Part shown: piece after piece, positions 1 through 8,031 of the stretch
Layout of the letters: each line of letters begins with the position of its first letter
How positions within the stretch are numbered: position 1 is the stretch's first letter
Source: Bacteroidales bacterium
Lineage (GTDB): Bacteria; Bacteroidota; Bacteroidia; Bacteroidales; UBA932
Assembly (NCBI GenBank): GCA_013335275.1
Contig: JAAXVX010000002.1
Span: 1-19,238 of the forward strand
Direction: 5' to 3'
DNA: 19,238 bases
Made by a program: the position numbers and the translations under genes
Notes under the pieces: generated by a model
The model's input: only the letters and a program-made list of their open reading frames with translations
Databases searched by the model: none
Told to the model about the DNA's origin: nothing

Positions 1-300
1 AGATTGCTCAAATAGCTTTAATAATTAACTAATAGACTGTGCCGGTTTTGCCAGGCCCACCCTGCTAATAAGGGTTGAATTAAATATTCAAGATTCGGAA
101 TACATCAAAGGATCTGTTTTAGAACAAGGTCTGGGAGGGCAGTTAGAACTTTCTATAAGGCTATAAATATTCTTTTAATTACAAGTATAAAAAAGCAGCG
201 ATATCTTGCAAAAAAATACGAAAAATGCAGATTCTAATAGGGTAAATTATGTTTTAACAGTCTTATCTGTATTAATCTAATCATCCTAAAATTTAATCAA
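1..300. other. Region without a convincing gene
   Basis: This 300-base stretch is AT-rich and has stops in all forward frames near its left end (for example TAA at 26-28 and 30-32). One forward frame stays open from 29 to the TAA at 164-166, about 45 codons, but has no ATG and no recognisable product. Its last residues (GGQLELSIRL) faintly resemble the end of an outer-membrane or secreted protein, so it could be a decayed gene tail. That is only an impression. The rest, 167-300, is presumably the promoter and leader of the gene at 301. A near-match to the Bacteroidota -7 box lies at 248-255 (TATGTTTT), but no -33 element is visible. No terminator-like hairpin or repeat was seen. Confidence 0.4.
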
Positions 301-819
301 ATGAAAAACAAAATCTTGTTTATTGAATTAATTTGCTTTTTATTAGTTTCAGTATCATCTCATGCCCAGACTTCTTTCAACCGGGATTCAATCATTCTTG
401 CAGCAAAAGAACTGATTAAAGAAACAAATTATTGCGCTCTTGCAACGGTTGACTCAGCCGGACAGCCTCAGGTGCGAACTATGAGCCCGCTACCTGCAAA
501 AGATGAATTAATAATCTGGTTTGGCACCACAAGATATAGCCGAAAAGTTAAAGAGATTATGAACAACCCTAAAGTGTCTGTATACTTTGCAAATCATGAG
601 TCAGCAACAGGATATGTAAATATTACAGGAAAAGCTGTTGTTATAGATGATAGAGAGTTGTTGCAAAAAATGAAACGGAATTATTGGAAAAGTATCCCAA
701 ACTGGGAATCAATTTTTGTGCTTATTAAAATTGTACCGGAAACTATAGAGGTTATTAATTATAAACATCGGTTGAACAACGATCCAAAAACCTTTAAAGC
801 CCCATCGGTTGTATATTAA
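301..819 (+). CDS. Secreted pyridoxamine 5'-phosphate oxidase-like split-barrel protein
   Basis: The 172-residue product starts with a signal peptide (n-region MKNK, hydrophobic core about 5-20, probable cleavage after HAQ at 21-23). A compact split beta-barrel domain of the pyridoxamine-phosphate-oxidase/general-stress-protein-26 type follows. Residues 42-60 (TNYCALATVDSAGQPQVRT) are the typical first strands, followed by WFGTTRYSRKVKEI (73-86), NNPKVSVYFAN (88-98) and YVNITGKAVVIDD (105-117). Relatives bind FMN or a similar flavin at the dimer interface. The reaction is unknown, and single-domain members are often not true PdxH. The export signal is the odd point, because flavin would have to be available in the periplasm. 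The ATG at 301 fits the signal peptide; as is usual in Bacteroidota, there is no Shine-Dalgarno sequence. The gene seems monocistronic: the next start is 107 bases away with its own promoter-like motif. Family assignment is firm and function is open. Confidence 0.85.
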   Translation: MKNKILFIELICFLLVSVSSHAQTSFNRDSIILAAKELIKETNYCALATVDSAGQPQVRTMSPLPAKDELIIWFGTTRYSRKVKEIMNNPKVSVYFANHESATGYVNITGKAVVIDDRELLQKMKRNYWKSIPNWESIFVLIKIVPETIEVINYKHRLNNDPKTFKAPSVVY

Positions 820-888
820 CTGCTCAACCCCAGGGGTCGCTCCATAGATCGGATTTGGCAAAACAATACAGAAAACACATAGAATTCA

Positions 889-896
889 TATATTTG
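889..896 (+). promoter_or_regulatory. Putative -7 promoter element
   Basis: TATATTTG is an exact match to the Bacteroidota sigma-ABfr -7 consensus TAnnTTTG. It lies 30 bases before the ATG at 927, giving a predicted leader of roughly 24 bases. No TTTG-like -33 box is seen at the usual 19-20-base spacing, so this rests on a single element and its position. Confidence 0.35.
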
Positions 897-926
897 CTTA
901 ATAACTTACCTTACAAAGCAATTATC

Positions 927-2030
927 ATGAAAAATTCTTTGAAAATTTTGTGTCTGACAGGTTGTTTCTCGTTATTTTTCTTTACTAATACTCCTGTTTC
1001 TCTTGTTGCGCAAAACAACGATTCCATTCTGCTGAAAGAGATAGGTTCTCTTAAGCGCCAGATAGAAAACAACAACCACACATACGACCAGATTATCAAA
1101 AAGGTAGATGACCTCATGTGGCGGGAAATGCTCGGAGATGTTGCATTTGTTGATAAAGTAAGGCTTGCAGGCCCTCCAAGATGGAAAGCAAAGAACAAAG
1201 ACGATAAGTTTGCTGCAAATCCTCTTCAGTTTTACACATATGTTTTTATCCCCAAAAATATAAATACAGCTAAGAAATATCCGCTGATAGTCCTTCCCCA
1301 CAGCGGTGTCCATGCCGATTTTTCTACCTATTATGCTCATATCGTCCGGGAACTTATTGCACAGGGATATATAGTTGTATCCGCAGAATACAGGGGCAGT
1401 ACAGGCTACGGCAAAGACACCTTCGACAATATAGATTACGGCGGTCTTGAAAACGAGGATGTTCTCACAAGCCGCGACTACATGGTGGAAAATTTCAGTT
1501 TTGTTGACAAGGAAAATATCGGCATTATCGGGTGGAGCCACGGCGGAATGATCTCGCTGATGAATATTTTACGCTATCCCGACAAATACAAATGCGCATT
1601 TGCCGGGGTACCGGTGAGCGACCTTGAAAACAGGCTCGCGTCTCACGATTCCAGCTATATTAAAATCTTTACCGACTCAAACCATATCGGACAGACCATA
1701 AAGGAAAATCCTGCCGAGTACGAAAGACGTTCGCCTTCTACTTACGCAAAAGACCTTAAAAGACCGCTCCTGATTCATACAAACACAATTGACAATGATG
1801 TTTATGTAGAGGAGGTGCTGCTTATGATTGACTCACTTAAGGCGCACAACAAAAAATTTGAATACAAGGTTTTTGAGAAAGCTCCGGGCGGACACGGTTT
1901 TGACAGAATAGATTCAAAGGAGGCAACAGATGTGAGATATACGATTTATAAATTTCTTGAACAGTATCTTAAGCCCTCAAATCCATTTAAGTCTCCTGCC
2001 CAGATGAGACAGGCTGCTTATAATTTTTAA
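927..2030 (+). CDS. Secreted S9-family (prolyl-oligopeptidase-type) serine hydrolase
   Basis: The 367-residue alpha/beta hydrolase is of the S9/dipeptidyl-peptidase type. The frame can be read from a TTG at 855, but I chose the ATG at 927. It begins a clear signal peptide (MKNSLK, hydrophobic to about 27, cleavage near LVAQ), whereas the extra 24 residues look like leader sequence. The nucleophile elbow GWSHGG puts Ser at 204, with candidate acid Asp289 (TIDNDV) and base His323 (PGGHGF). EYRGSTGYG at about 154-162 is the family's strand motif. The N-terminal beta-propeller of full prolyl oligopeptidases is absent; only about 90 residues, rich in charged helix, precede the catalytic domain. 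Likely role: cleavage of peptides or esters in the periplasm or outside the cell. Substrate cannot be told. It has no obvious operon partner. Confidence 0.88.
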   Translation: MKNSLKILCLTGCFSLFFFTNTPVSLVAQNNDSILLKEIGSLKRQIENNNHTYDQIIKKVDDLMWREMLGDVAFVDKVRLAGPPRWKAKNKDDKFAANPLQFYTYVFIPKNINTAKKYPLIVLPHSGVHADFSTYYAHIVRELIAQGYIVVSAEYRGSTGYGKDTFDNIDYGGLENEDVLTSRDYMVENFSFVDKENIGIIGWSHGGMISLMNILRYPDKYKCAFAGVPVSDLENRLASHDSSYIKIFTDSNHIGQTIKENPAEYERRSPSTYAKDLKRPLLIHTNTIDNDVYVEEVLLMIDSLKAHNKKFEYKVFEKAPGGHGFDRIDSKEATDVRYTIYKFLEQYLKPSNPFKSPAQMRQAAYNF

Positions 2031-2081
2031 TTTTTTTCTACCAAATCATAAGTTTACTACGTGTTTTATCGGTAAAATAAC

Positions 2082-2089
2082 TATTTTTG
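2082..2089 (+). promoter_or_regulatory. Putative -7 promoter element of the NhaD gene
   Basis: TATTTTTG fits TAnnTTTG exactly. It sits in the 94-base gap after the S9 hydrolase gene and 35 bases before the ATG at 2125, predicting a leader of about 29 bases. A good -33 TTTG is not visible at standard spacing, so the call depends on the -7 box and its placement. Confidence 0.45.
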
Positions 2090-2124
2090 CCTACTAATTT
2101 TTAAAACTCTGTGGTTTGGGAATA

Positions 2125-3534
2125 ATGGTGTTCGTGTTCATTCTTGGCTATTTTTTAATTGCTGTTGAACACAAAATAAAGGTAGACAAGGCGGCAATTG
2201 CACTTTTAACAGGTGGAGTTCTTTGGGTTCTATATATCATGCTGTCCCCTCTCTCTGTCCCCGATGTTTTTCCACTTGGTTTTCAGGAATATATTCATAA
2301 CAATAGCGGTATTAATGCTCTCTCTCTGCTTGATCAGTGTAAACATTATATTGTAGACGTACATATTGTTGAGAGTCTTGGAGAGATTTCCGAGACTCTG
2401 TTTTTTCTGTTAGGCGCAATGACTATTGTTGAGCTCATTGATGTTCATGGCGGCTTTTCAATTATTACGGACAGAATTACAACAAGAAATAAGAGAAGGC
2501 TTTTGGTCATAATAGCCTTCCTCACCTTCTTTATGTCGTCCGTGCTGGACAATCTCACCACATCTATCGTAATGGTTATGCTTTTGAGAAAGATAATACC
2601 AAACTACAAAGAGAGATGGGTGTTTGCAAGTATGATAATTATTGCGGCAAACAGCGGAGGGGCCTGGTCTCCTATTGGCGACGTGACAACAATTATGCTT
2701 TGGGTTGACGGGAAAATAAGTACCGCACCATTAATGACAAATTTGTTCATACCAAGTCTCGTTTCCATGGTTGTCCCTCTTATATTTGCTTCCCGCATGG
2801 TTAAAGGAGAAATTACATCTACATCTAAATACGCTGCATCTGTTCATAATCCTAGAAATGCCCTCACAGATAAAGAGAGAACAACTCTTTTCATATTAGG
2901 CGTTCTTGCACTTGTATATGTACCTGTATTTAAATACGTGACTCATCTTCCGCCTTTTGTCGGAGTATTAATCGGGTTGAGTTTCGTATGGATATATACT
3001 GAATATCTGTACCAAAAGAAACCAAACCTGGCCGAAGATTTCAAACATCGTGTAACAAGCGTATTAAAACGCGTTGACTCTGCAACAATTCTTTTCTTTC
3101 TTGGCATCCTGCTGGCTGTTTCGGCCCTTCAGGGCACCGGAATCCTTAACTCTGCAGGCCAGATTCTGAATGACAAGATTCATAATGTTTATGCAATAAA
3201 TATTATTATTGGACTGCTGTCATCTATTGTTGACAATGTGCCGCTCGTTGCAGTTGCAATGGGGATGTATCCTGTTGTTGACCCGGCAACGCTTTCTACA
3301 ATTGCAGATGCTGCATTTATGCAATCTTTCGTTATAGATGGAAGCTTCTGGATATTTCTGGCATATTGCGCAGGTGTTGGCGGAAGCATATTAATTATCG
3401 GTTCGGTATCCGGTGTGGTGGTTATGGGTATCGAAAAAATCAGCTTCAACTGGTATTTTAAGAACATTTCCCTGCTTGCATTTGCCGGCTACATAGCAGG
3501 CGCACTCTCTTTTATTCTTATAGATATTCTTTAG
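2125..3534 (+). CDS. nhaD: NhaD-type Na+/H+ antiporter
   Basis: This 469-residue inner-membrane protein has a dozen or so hydrophobic segments and belongs to the NhaD part of the ion-transporter superfamily. It exchanges cytoplasmic Na+ (or Li+) for protons, supporting sodium and alkaline tolerance. It shows the two inverted-repeat motifs of the family: SSVLDNLTTSIV beginning at residue 138 and SSIVDNVPLVAV beginning at 366, each with an Asp-Asn pair expected at the ion site. The conserved loops NSGGAWSPIGDVTT (about 176-189) and GVGGSILIIGSVSG (about 417-430) are also present. An in-frame TTG exists at 2116, but the ATG at 2125 gives the usual N-terminus with the first membrane helix directly after Met. 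Length matches the family. It stands alone, with a promoter-like box upstream and another before the next gene. Relatives from this phylum are regularly annotated as NhaD. Confidence 0.93.
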   Translation: MVFVFILGYFLIAVEHKIKVDKAAIALLTGGVLWVLYIMLSPLSVPDVFPLGFQEYIHNNSGINALSLLDQCKHYIVDVHIVESLGEISETLFFLLGAMTIVELIDVHGGFSIITDRITTRNKRRLLVIIAFLTFFMSSVLDNLTTSIVMVMLLRKIIPNYKERWVFASMIIIAANSGGAWSPIGDVTTIMLWVDGKISTAPLMTNLFIPSLVSMVVPLIFASRMVKGEITSTSKYAASVHNPRNALTDKERTTLFILGVLALVYVPVFKYVTHLPPFVGVLIGLSFVWIYTEYLYQKKPNLAEDFKHRVTSVLKRVDSATILFFLGILLAVSALQGTGILNSAGQILNDKIHNVYAINIIIGLLSSIVDNVPLVAVAMGMYPVVDPATLSTIADAAFMQSFVIDGSFWIFLAYCAGVGGSILIIGSVSGVVVMGIEKISFNWYFKNISLLAFAGYIAGALSFILIDIL

Positions 3535-3565
3535 TTTCATTTTTTTGCTCATTAATCTAAATTTG
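3535..3565 (+). promoter_or_regulatory. Putative promoter of the barrel-RND-LolA-Hpt operon
   Basis: A -33-like TTTC at 3535-3538 is followed, after 19 bases, by TAAATTTG at 3558-3565, an exact TAnnTTTG match. Spacing and distance to the ATG at 3597 (predicted leader about 25 bases) are standard for Bacteroidota housekeeping promoters. It starts right after the stop codon of nhaD, so the operon probably has its own promoter. Confidence 0.5.
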
Positions 3566-3596
3566 ATTTAACTTTATAGCATAAAACTGCTGTAAA

Positions 3597-4967
3597 ATGA
3601 AATCAAAGATTCTCACTATACTGGCAATTTTGATTCTCAATCCGCTCTGTGCCCAGACCCTCTTTACCGACTCTCAAAAAGACTCAACATCAGAACAAAA
3701 AAACGGTCTTGCTCAAAAGACAGAGATAAGCGGCTATGTAAGGGGCGCATTTTACGGAGGATCAAAAAATTACGATCTCACATCCGTATTTGCTCAATTT
3801 GCGTTTAAGGCAAGGTATAGCGGAAAACATACAATTCTCCATTCGGAAATATGGTTTCGTGGCGGGAACATGTTCGATAAATACTATAACAAGCTGGACA
3901 TAGTTGAAGCTTACGCAGGATATGTATCGGACAAATTTGATTTTCTGGCTGGTAACCAGATTGTAAAATGGGGACGTACCGATGGCTTTAATCCTACAAA
4001 CAACATTAATGCTAAAGATTATTTCTTTCTCACATCCGACCCGGACGACCAGAATCTGTCTAATTTTATGCTCAGGGCAAAATACAGAATCAATTCTGCA
4101 ATAGATATTGATTTAATTGGAGTTCCATACTATCGCGCATCTAATTACCGTTTTGACCTGTTTGCCCTTGGAGAATATGCAAAATTTGAAGAGCCCACTA
4201 TTCCCGAGAGGAAATTCAAAAGCGGGGCAATAGCTGCAAAAATCAATTTTGAATTGTCCCGGATTGGATTCTCCCTATCATATTTTCGCGGATACGACCC
4301 ATTTCACGGCTTCAATGTTAAAACGATAAATCTTGATATCAGCAACCCCAATCCTTCTCCTGAAATTCTATATACAGCAACTTCGTTTCATAAACAGGCT
4401 TTCGGCACCGACTTTGCCCTTCCTCTCGGCTCCTGGATTCTTAGAGGAGAGGCTGCATACAATCGGACAAAAGGGTCCGGTTTGTTTATGTTCATTCCGG
4501 CTCCGGATATAAGTTATGTCGCAGCTATTGAAAAGGATTTCGGAGGATATTTAACTATTTTTCAATATGTGGGTAAATATGTTCCTGACTTCAAACCGCT
4601 TGAGGAGCCTGTTCTTTCACATCCGGAAAATCCAATGTCCCAATTGCTTTATTTGCAGAATATGGTTTACTATCAGAGCACATTGTTTAACAGGAAAATA
4701 TTCAATCAGCAAAAAAGCTCTAACCACGCTCTTTCTCTTACTGTCAGAAAAAGTTTTGCCTACGAAACCCTCACAGGAGAACTCACAGGTTTCTATAATA
4801 TTACTTCAAAAGAATACATGATAAGGCCAAAACTAAGCTGGAACGCCACAGACAATCTCACCATGAGCATTGGCGGTTCCTATATGCACGGGCCTGCCGA
4901 ATCGCTTTTTGATTATTCTGCTCCTGTAATGAACGGATTGTTTCTCGAAATAAAAGCCTCATTTTAA
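3597..4967 (+). CDS. Outer-membrane beta-barrel protein, DUF1302-like
   Basis: The 456-residue product has a signal peptide (MKSK, hydrophobic to 17, cleavage after CAQ at 18-20). Alternating polar and aromatic beta-strands follow to a C-terminal phenylalanine (LEIKASF), the usual Bam recognition end. The stretch QIVKWGRTDGFNPTNN (121-136) recalls the 'WG...NP' signature of DUF1302-type barrels, which in many proteobacteria are encoded next to RND exporters. It is therefore probably the outer-membrane part of the system encoded downstream. It could act as acceptor, export pore or specificity component, but the sequence does not say which. The RND gene starts 12 bases after its stop, so the two are co-transcribed. 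Barrel nature is confident; the exact family name less so. An ordinary substrate-specific porin is the main alternative. Confidence 0.8.
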   Translation: MKSKILTILAILILNPLCAQTLFTDSQKDSTSEQKNGLAQKTEISGYVRGAFYGGSKNYDLTSVFAQFAFKARYSGKHTILHSEIWFRGGNMFDKYYNKLDIVEAYAGYVSDKFDFLAGNQIVKWGRTDGFNPTNNINAKDYFFLTSDPDDQNLSNFMLRAKYRINSAIDIDLIGVPYYRASNYRFDLFALGEYAKFEEPTIPERKFKSGAIAAKINFELSRIGFSLSYFRGYDPFHGFNVKTINLDISNPNPSPEILYTATSFHKQAFGTDFALPLGSWILRGEAAYNRTKGSGLFMFIPAPDISYVAAIEKDFGGYLTIFQYVGKYVPDFKPLEEPVLSHPENPMSQLLYLQNMVYYQSTLFNRKIFNQQKSSNHALSLTVRKSFAYETLTGELTGFYNITSKEYMIRPKLSWNATDNLTMSIGGSYMHGPAESLFDYSAPVMNGLFLEIKASF

Positions 4968-4979
4968 TTAAAAATTCAA

Positions 4980-7229
4980 ATGGAAAAAAAGATAGGGATA
5001 ATTAAATACCGGTGGACAATAATAATTGCAACAATAATTCTGGCTGCAGCAAGCATAATTCCTCTGATTACAATTAAAGTAAATCCCGATCTTGAGTCAT
5101 ACCTGCCCGACAAGATGGAGTCAAAAGTCAACAATGACAGAATTGGTGAGATTTTTGGCACTTATGAACCTGTTATTCTGATATTTGAAACCGATGATGT
5201 TCTAAATCCGTCCACTCTGGAGAGACTTGAAAAACTTTCATCCGAATTTGGGAAAATGAGCGAATTTGCCTCGGTAATTTCGCTTTATACGACAAGAGAC
5301 ATTCGTTCCGAAGATGGAACAATGATTGTTGATCCGGTTGTAAAAACCCTTCCTCAAACGCCGGAAGAGAAAGAGGCTCTGAGAAAAGAGATTAAAAAAA
5401 ATGACCTGGCGTATAAGCTTCTGGTCTCGGAAGATTTTAAATATGCACTCATTCTCCTCAATTCAAACAAAACTACTAAGGATAAAGAGCTGATTGACCT
5501 AATCTACAAAAAGCTGGATGAATTTCCCGGTAATGAAAAAGTTTATCTGAACGGGCAGCCATACCTGAGAAGTGAGGCAAATGATAAAATTAGCAGAGAT
5601 ATAATGATTTTGCTGCCTATCGGTCTGCTCTTAATGCTGTTATTTTTCTGGATTTCATTCAGGGAACTGAAGGGTGTACTTCTTCCATTTACAATAGTAT
5701 TAATATCTATAGTCGTTTCTATGTCCCTCATTCCGCTTTTTGGATGGGAACTCAGTATTATAGGAATTATTATTCCTGTTATGATGTTGGCTATTGCGAA
5801 TAACTACGGGGTCCACTATGTTTCCAGATATCAGGAGCTTAACGCCCTTGACCCTAATATGACTATGAATGAAATAGTTACAGAAGCGAGTACATACCTT
5901 AACAAACCTGTGATTCTCTGCGGACTCACAACAATAGTGGGTGTTCTCGGTCTAATTATGAGCGTACTGCTTCCTGCTACTCAAATGGGAGTTGTATCAT
6001 CAATTGGAATTGCGCTGGCGCTCATACTCAGCCTTACTTTTATCCCGGCCATTCTTTCTGTAATGAAAAAGGGGAAGGTACACTTTGACATTGAAGGAGA
6101 AAAAAGGGGGAAGATTGTTTATATACTGAACCATATCGGGAGATTTGTAACAGACAATCCCCGTTTCATTATAATATCTTTTATTGCATTTATTGCCATT
6201 TCACTTGCCGGCCTTTTTAACTTTCGTGTTGCGTCGGATTTTAATGACATCCTGCCGCAGAAACACCCTTACAATAAGAGCATAAATATTACGAACAAGG
6301 CTTTTGGAGGAAGCAAGATGATTAATATTATGTTTGACGGGGATATAAAGGACCCTGCTATTCTCACAAAAATGTCAGCGTATGAAGAAGAGCTTGAGAA
6401 AATGCCCGGAGTGGGAAGTGTTACCTCAATTGCAACAATCATACGTAAAATGAGTACAGCCCTGAATGACCCTTCTGATCCCGGTTATAACAGAATCCCT
6501 CAAACCAGAGAAGGTGTTGCCCAGTATATAGAACTGTATTCTATGAATGGCGACCCATCTGCTTTTGAAAATCTTGTAGATTTCGATTACACAAAAGCAA
6601 TTATGACAATTCAGTGCAATTATGAAAAGCTGAGTGAAGCAAAATTGATAACAGATAAAATAAAGGCTCTTACAAAGGATGACCCGGGAACGGTCATTGG
6701 CGGATACGCTCTTGTAGAAAAGGAGATGAGTGAATCAGTTGTAACCGGACAGTACTACTCTCTTATTTTTGCTTTTCTTGCAATAGTGATTCTTCTTGCG
6801 ATTATTTTCAAAAGCGTTACTGCCGGGTTACTTGGCTCCATTCCGCTACTCTATGCCGTTTTTTGCATATTCGGGCTCATGGGCTGGCTTGGTATTGAAC
6901 TGAATATTATTACAGCTCTGCTCTCTTCAATTTCGATTGGGCTGGGTGTCGACTTTACGATTCACATATTCTGGAGGGTAAGAAGTGAACTCTCTCTCGG
7001 AGTTGGCTACCCTGCTGCATTTCAGACAGCAATCCGTACAACTGGGCGTGGTATTACAATCAATGCGCTCTCTGTGATGTTAGGTTTTTCAGTACTGTTC
7101 CTGTCTGCATTCCCGCTCATAAAATCATTTGCACTGCTCATAATCCTGTCACTTCTGTTTTGCCTCTTTTCTGCACTTATGCTCATTCCGGCAATCTGTA
7201 TTATCTTTAAACCAAAATTTCTGAAATAA
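4980..7229 (+). CDS. RND/MMPL-type inner-membrane exporter
   Basis: The 749-residue protein has the duplicated RND fold: TM1 at about 11-32, a periplasmic domain at about 33-205, TM2-TM6 to about 362, then a second half with TM7 at about 396-416, a periplasmic domain and TM8-TM12 ending at 743. At about 750 residues it is the compact MMPL/HpnN-like form, not the 1000+-residue drug-efflux HAE1 form. Relatives move lipids, hopanoids or lipid-linked molecules to the periplasm using the proton gradient. TM10 keeps an acidic residue (Asp658 in GLGVDFTIH), but the matching TM4 position reads ANNYGVHY (273-280) with Asn in place of Asp. No membrane-fusion protein or TolC-type channel is nearby; a LolA-like carrier and a barrel occupy the flanking positions. 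It lies 12 bases after the barrel gene and 11 before the next. The substrate is unknown. Confidence 0.9.
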   Translation: MEKKIGIIKYRWTIIIATIILAAASIIPLITIKVNPDLESYLPDKMESKVNNDRIGEIFGTYEPVILIFETDDVLNPSTLERLEKLSSEFGKMSEFASVISLYTTRDIRSEDGTMIVDPVVKTLPQTPEEKEALRKEIKKNDLAYKLLVSEDFKYALILLNSNKTTKDKELIDLIYKKLDEFPGNEKVYLNGQPYLRSEANDKISRDIMILLPIGLLLMLLFFWISFRELKGVLLPFTIVLISIVVSMSLIPLFGWELSIIGIIIPVMMLAIANNYGVHYVSRYQELNALDPNMTMNEIVTEASTYLNKPVILCGLTTIVGVLGLIMSVLLPATQMGVVSSIGIALALILSLTFIPAILSVMKKGKVHFDIEGEKRGKIVYILNHIGRFVTDNPRFIIISFIAFIAISLAGLFNFRVASDFNDILPQKHPYNKSINITNKAFGGSKMINIMFDGDIKDPAILTKMSAYEEELEKMPGVGSVTSIATIIRKMSTALNDPSDPGYNRIPQTREGVAQYIELYSMNGDPSAFENLVDFDYTKAIMTIQCNYEKLSEAKLITDKIKALTKDDPGTVIGGYALVEKEMSESVVTGQYYSLIFAFLAIVILLAIIFKSVTAGLLGSIPLLYAVFCIFGLMGWLGIELNIITALLSSISIGLGVDFTIHIFWRVRSELSLGVGYPAAFQTAIRTTGRGITINALSVMLGFSVLFLSAFPLIKSFALLIILSLLFCLFSALMLIPAICIIFKPKFLK

Positions 7230-7240
7230 AAATACGAATT

Positions 7241-8029
7241 ATGAAAAGGTTAACTGCAATAACTGTTTTAATAGTCTCCTGCATTTTTTGTTTTTCAGCC
7301 TCTTCCGGCGCTCAGGATGCACGGGAAGTAAGTAAGAATTCTGCCGATATAATTGCTCTCTCTTCAATGGAGATGGTGACTACTCTCAAAATTTATGATC
7401 AGAAAGGGAATGTGCGCACCAGAAAGGTGAGCATTGCAAGTAAAAAATTCGGAGAAGTAACAAAGATGATTATGCGTTTCATTGACCCTGCCGATGTAAG
7501 GGGAACAGCTATGCTCGTCTACGACTATGAAGGAAAATCCGATGACATGTGGATTTATATGCCTGCCCTTAAAAAGAGCAGAAGAATAGTAAGTAACGAA
7601 AAAGGAAAGAACTTTATGGGTTCGGAGTTTACAAATGCCGATATGAGTAAACCCAATTTAGACGACTTTAACTACAAACTTCTCTCAACAGAAACTTTAA
7701 ACGGGAAAAACTGCTTTAAAATTGAGGCAACTCCAAAGACAAAAGAGCTCGAAGGTGAAAACGGTTTCAGCAAAAAAATATCTTACATCGATAAGGGCAA
7801 CTATTTGTGTTATAAAATTGAATTCTACGACATGGGCGGAAAACTTTCAAAAACACAATCAATAAGTGATTATAAACCTGTATCAGGAGGGAAATTCTTT
7901 TATTATTTAATGGAGATGAAAAATGAGCAATCCGGGAGAAAATCTGTTCTCACTACAGATGCTTTTCAGGCAGGCTCCAATTTGTCCGAAAGTATGTTCT
8001 CTCCTGCAAATCTTGAAAAACAACAATAA
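7241..8029 (+). CDS. LolA-like periplasmic carrier (outer membrane lipoprotein-sorting family)
   Basis: This 262-residue protein is exported through a signal peptide (MKRLTAITVLIVSC..., cleavage near SSGAQ at about 20-24). The mature part has the half-barrel pattern of the 'outer membrane lipoprotein-sorting protein' family, distinct from canonical LolA. Recognisable segments are MIMRFIDPADVRGTAMLVYD (about 77-96), DDMWIYMPALKKSRRI (about 103-118) and FMGSEFTNADM (about 128-138). Related folds bind acyl chains and shuttle lipids or lipoproteins across the periplasm. Members of this family often sit next to RND/MMPL genes, as here (11-base gap). The inferred role is to receive cargo from the RND pump and hand it to the outer membrane, perhaps to the barrel at 3597. 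Cargo is not known. The next gene follows after only 2 bases. Confidence 0.85.
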   Translation: MKRLTAITVLIVSCIFCFSASSGAQDAREVSKNSADIIALSSMEMVTTLKIYDQKGNVRTRKVSIASKKFGEVTKMIMRFIDPADVRGTAMLVYDYEGKSDDMWIYMPALKKSRRIVSNEKGKNFMGSEFTNADMSKPNLDDFNYKLLSTETLNGKNCFKIEATPKTKELEGENGFSKKISYIDKGNYLCYKIEFYDMGGKLSKTQSISDYKPVSGGKFFYYLMEMKNEQSGRKSVLTTDAFQAGSNLSESMFSPANLEKQQ

Positions 8030-8031
8030 TT

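Noticed and set aside
831..839. Small C/G palindrome (CCCCAGGGG) after the first gene
   Set aside because: The stem is only four pairs with a one-base loop and no T-run, so it is not a believable terminator.
855..926. Upstream TTG extension of the S9 hydrolase frame
   Set aside because: The extra 24 residues precede a proper signal peptide and overlap a -7 promoter match, so the ATG at 927 is preferred.
954..965. Lipobox-like LTGC in the S9 hydrolase signal peptide (residues 10-13)
   Set aside because: Hydrophobic sequence continues for many residues after the Cys and a standard signal peptidase I site follows, so a lipoprotein is unlikely.
972..1541. 189-residue frame on the - strand
   Set aside because: It lies wholly opposite the S9 hydrolase gene, contains no recognisable domain and is explained as the complement of that gene.
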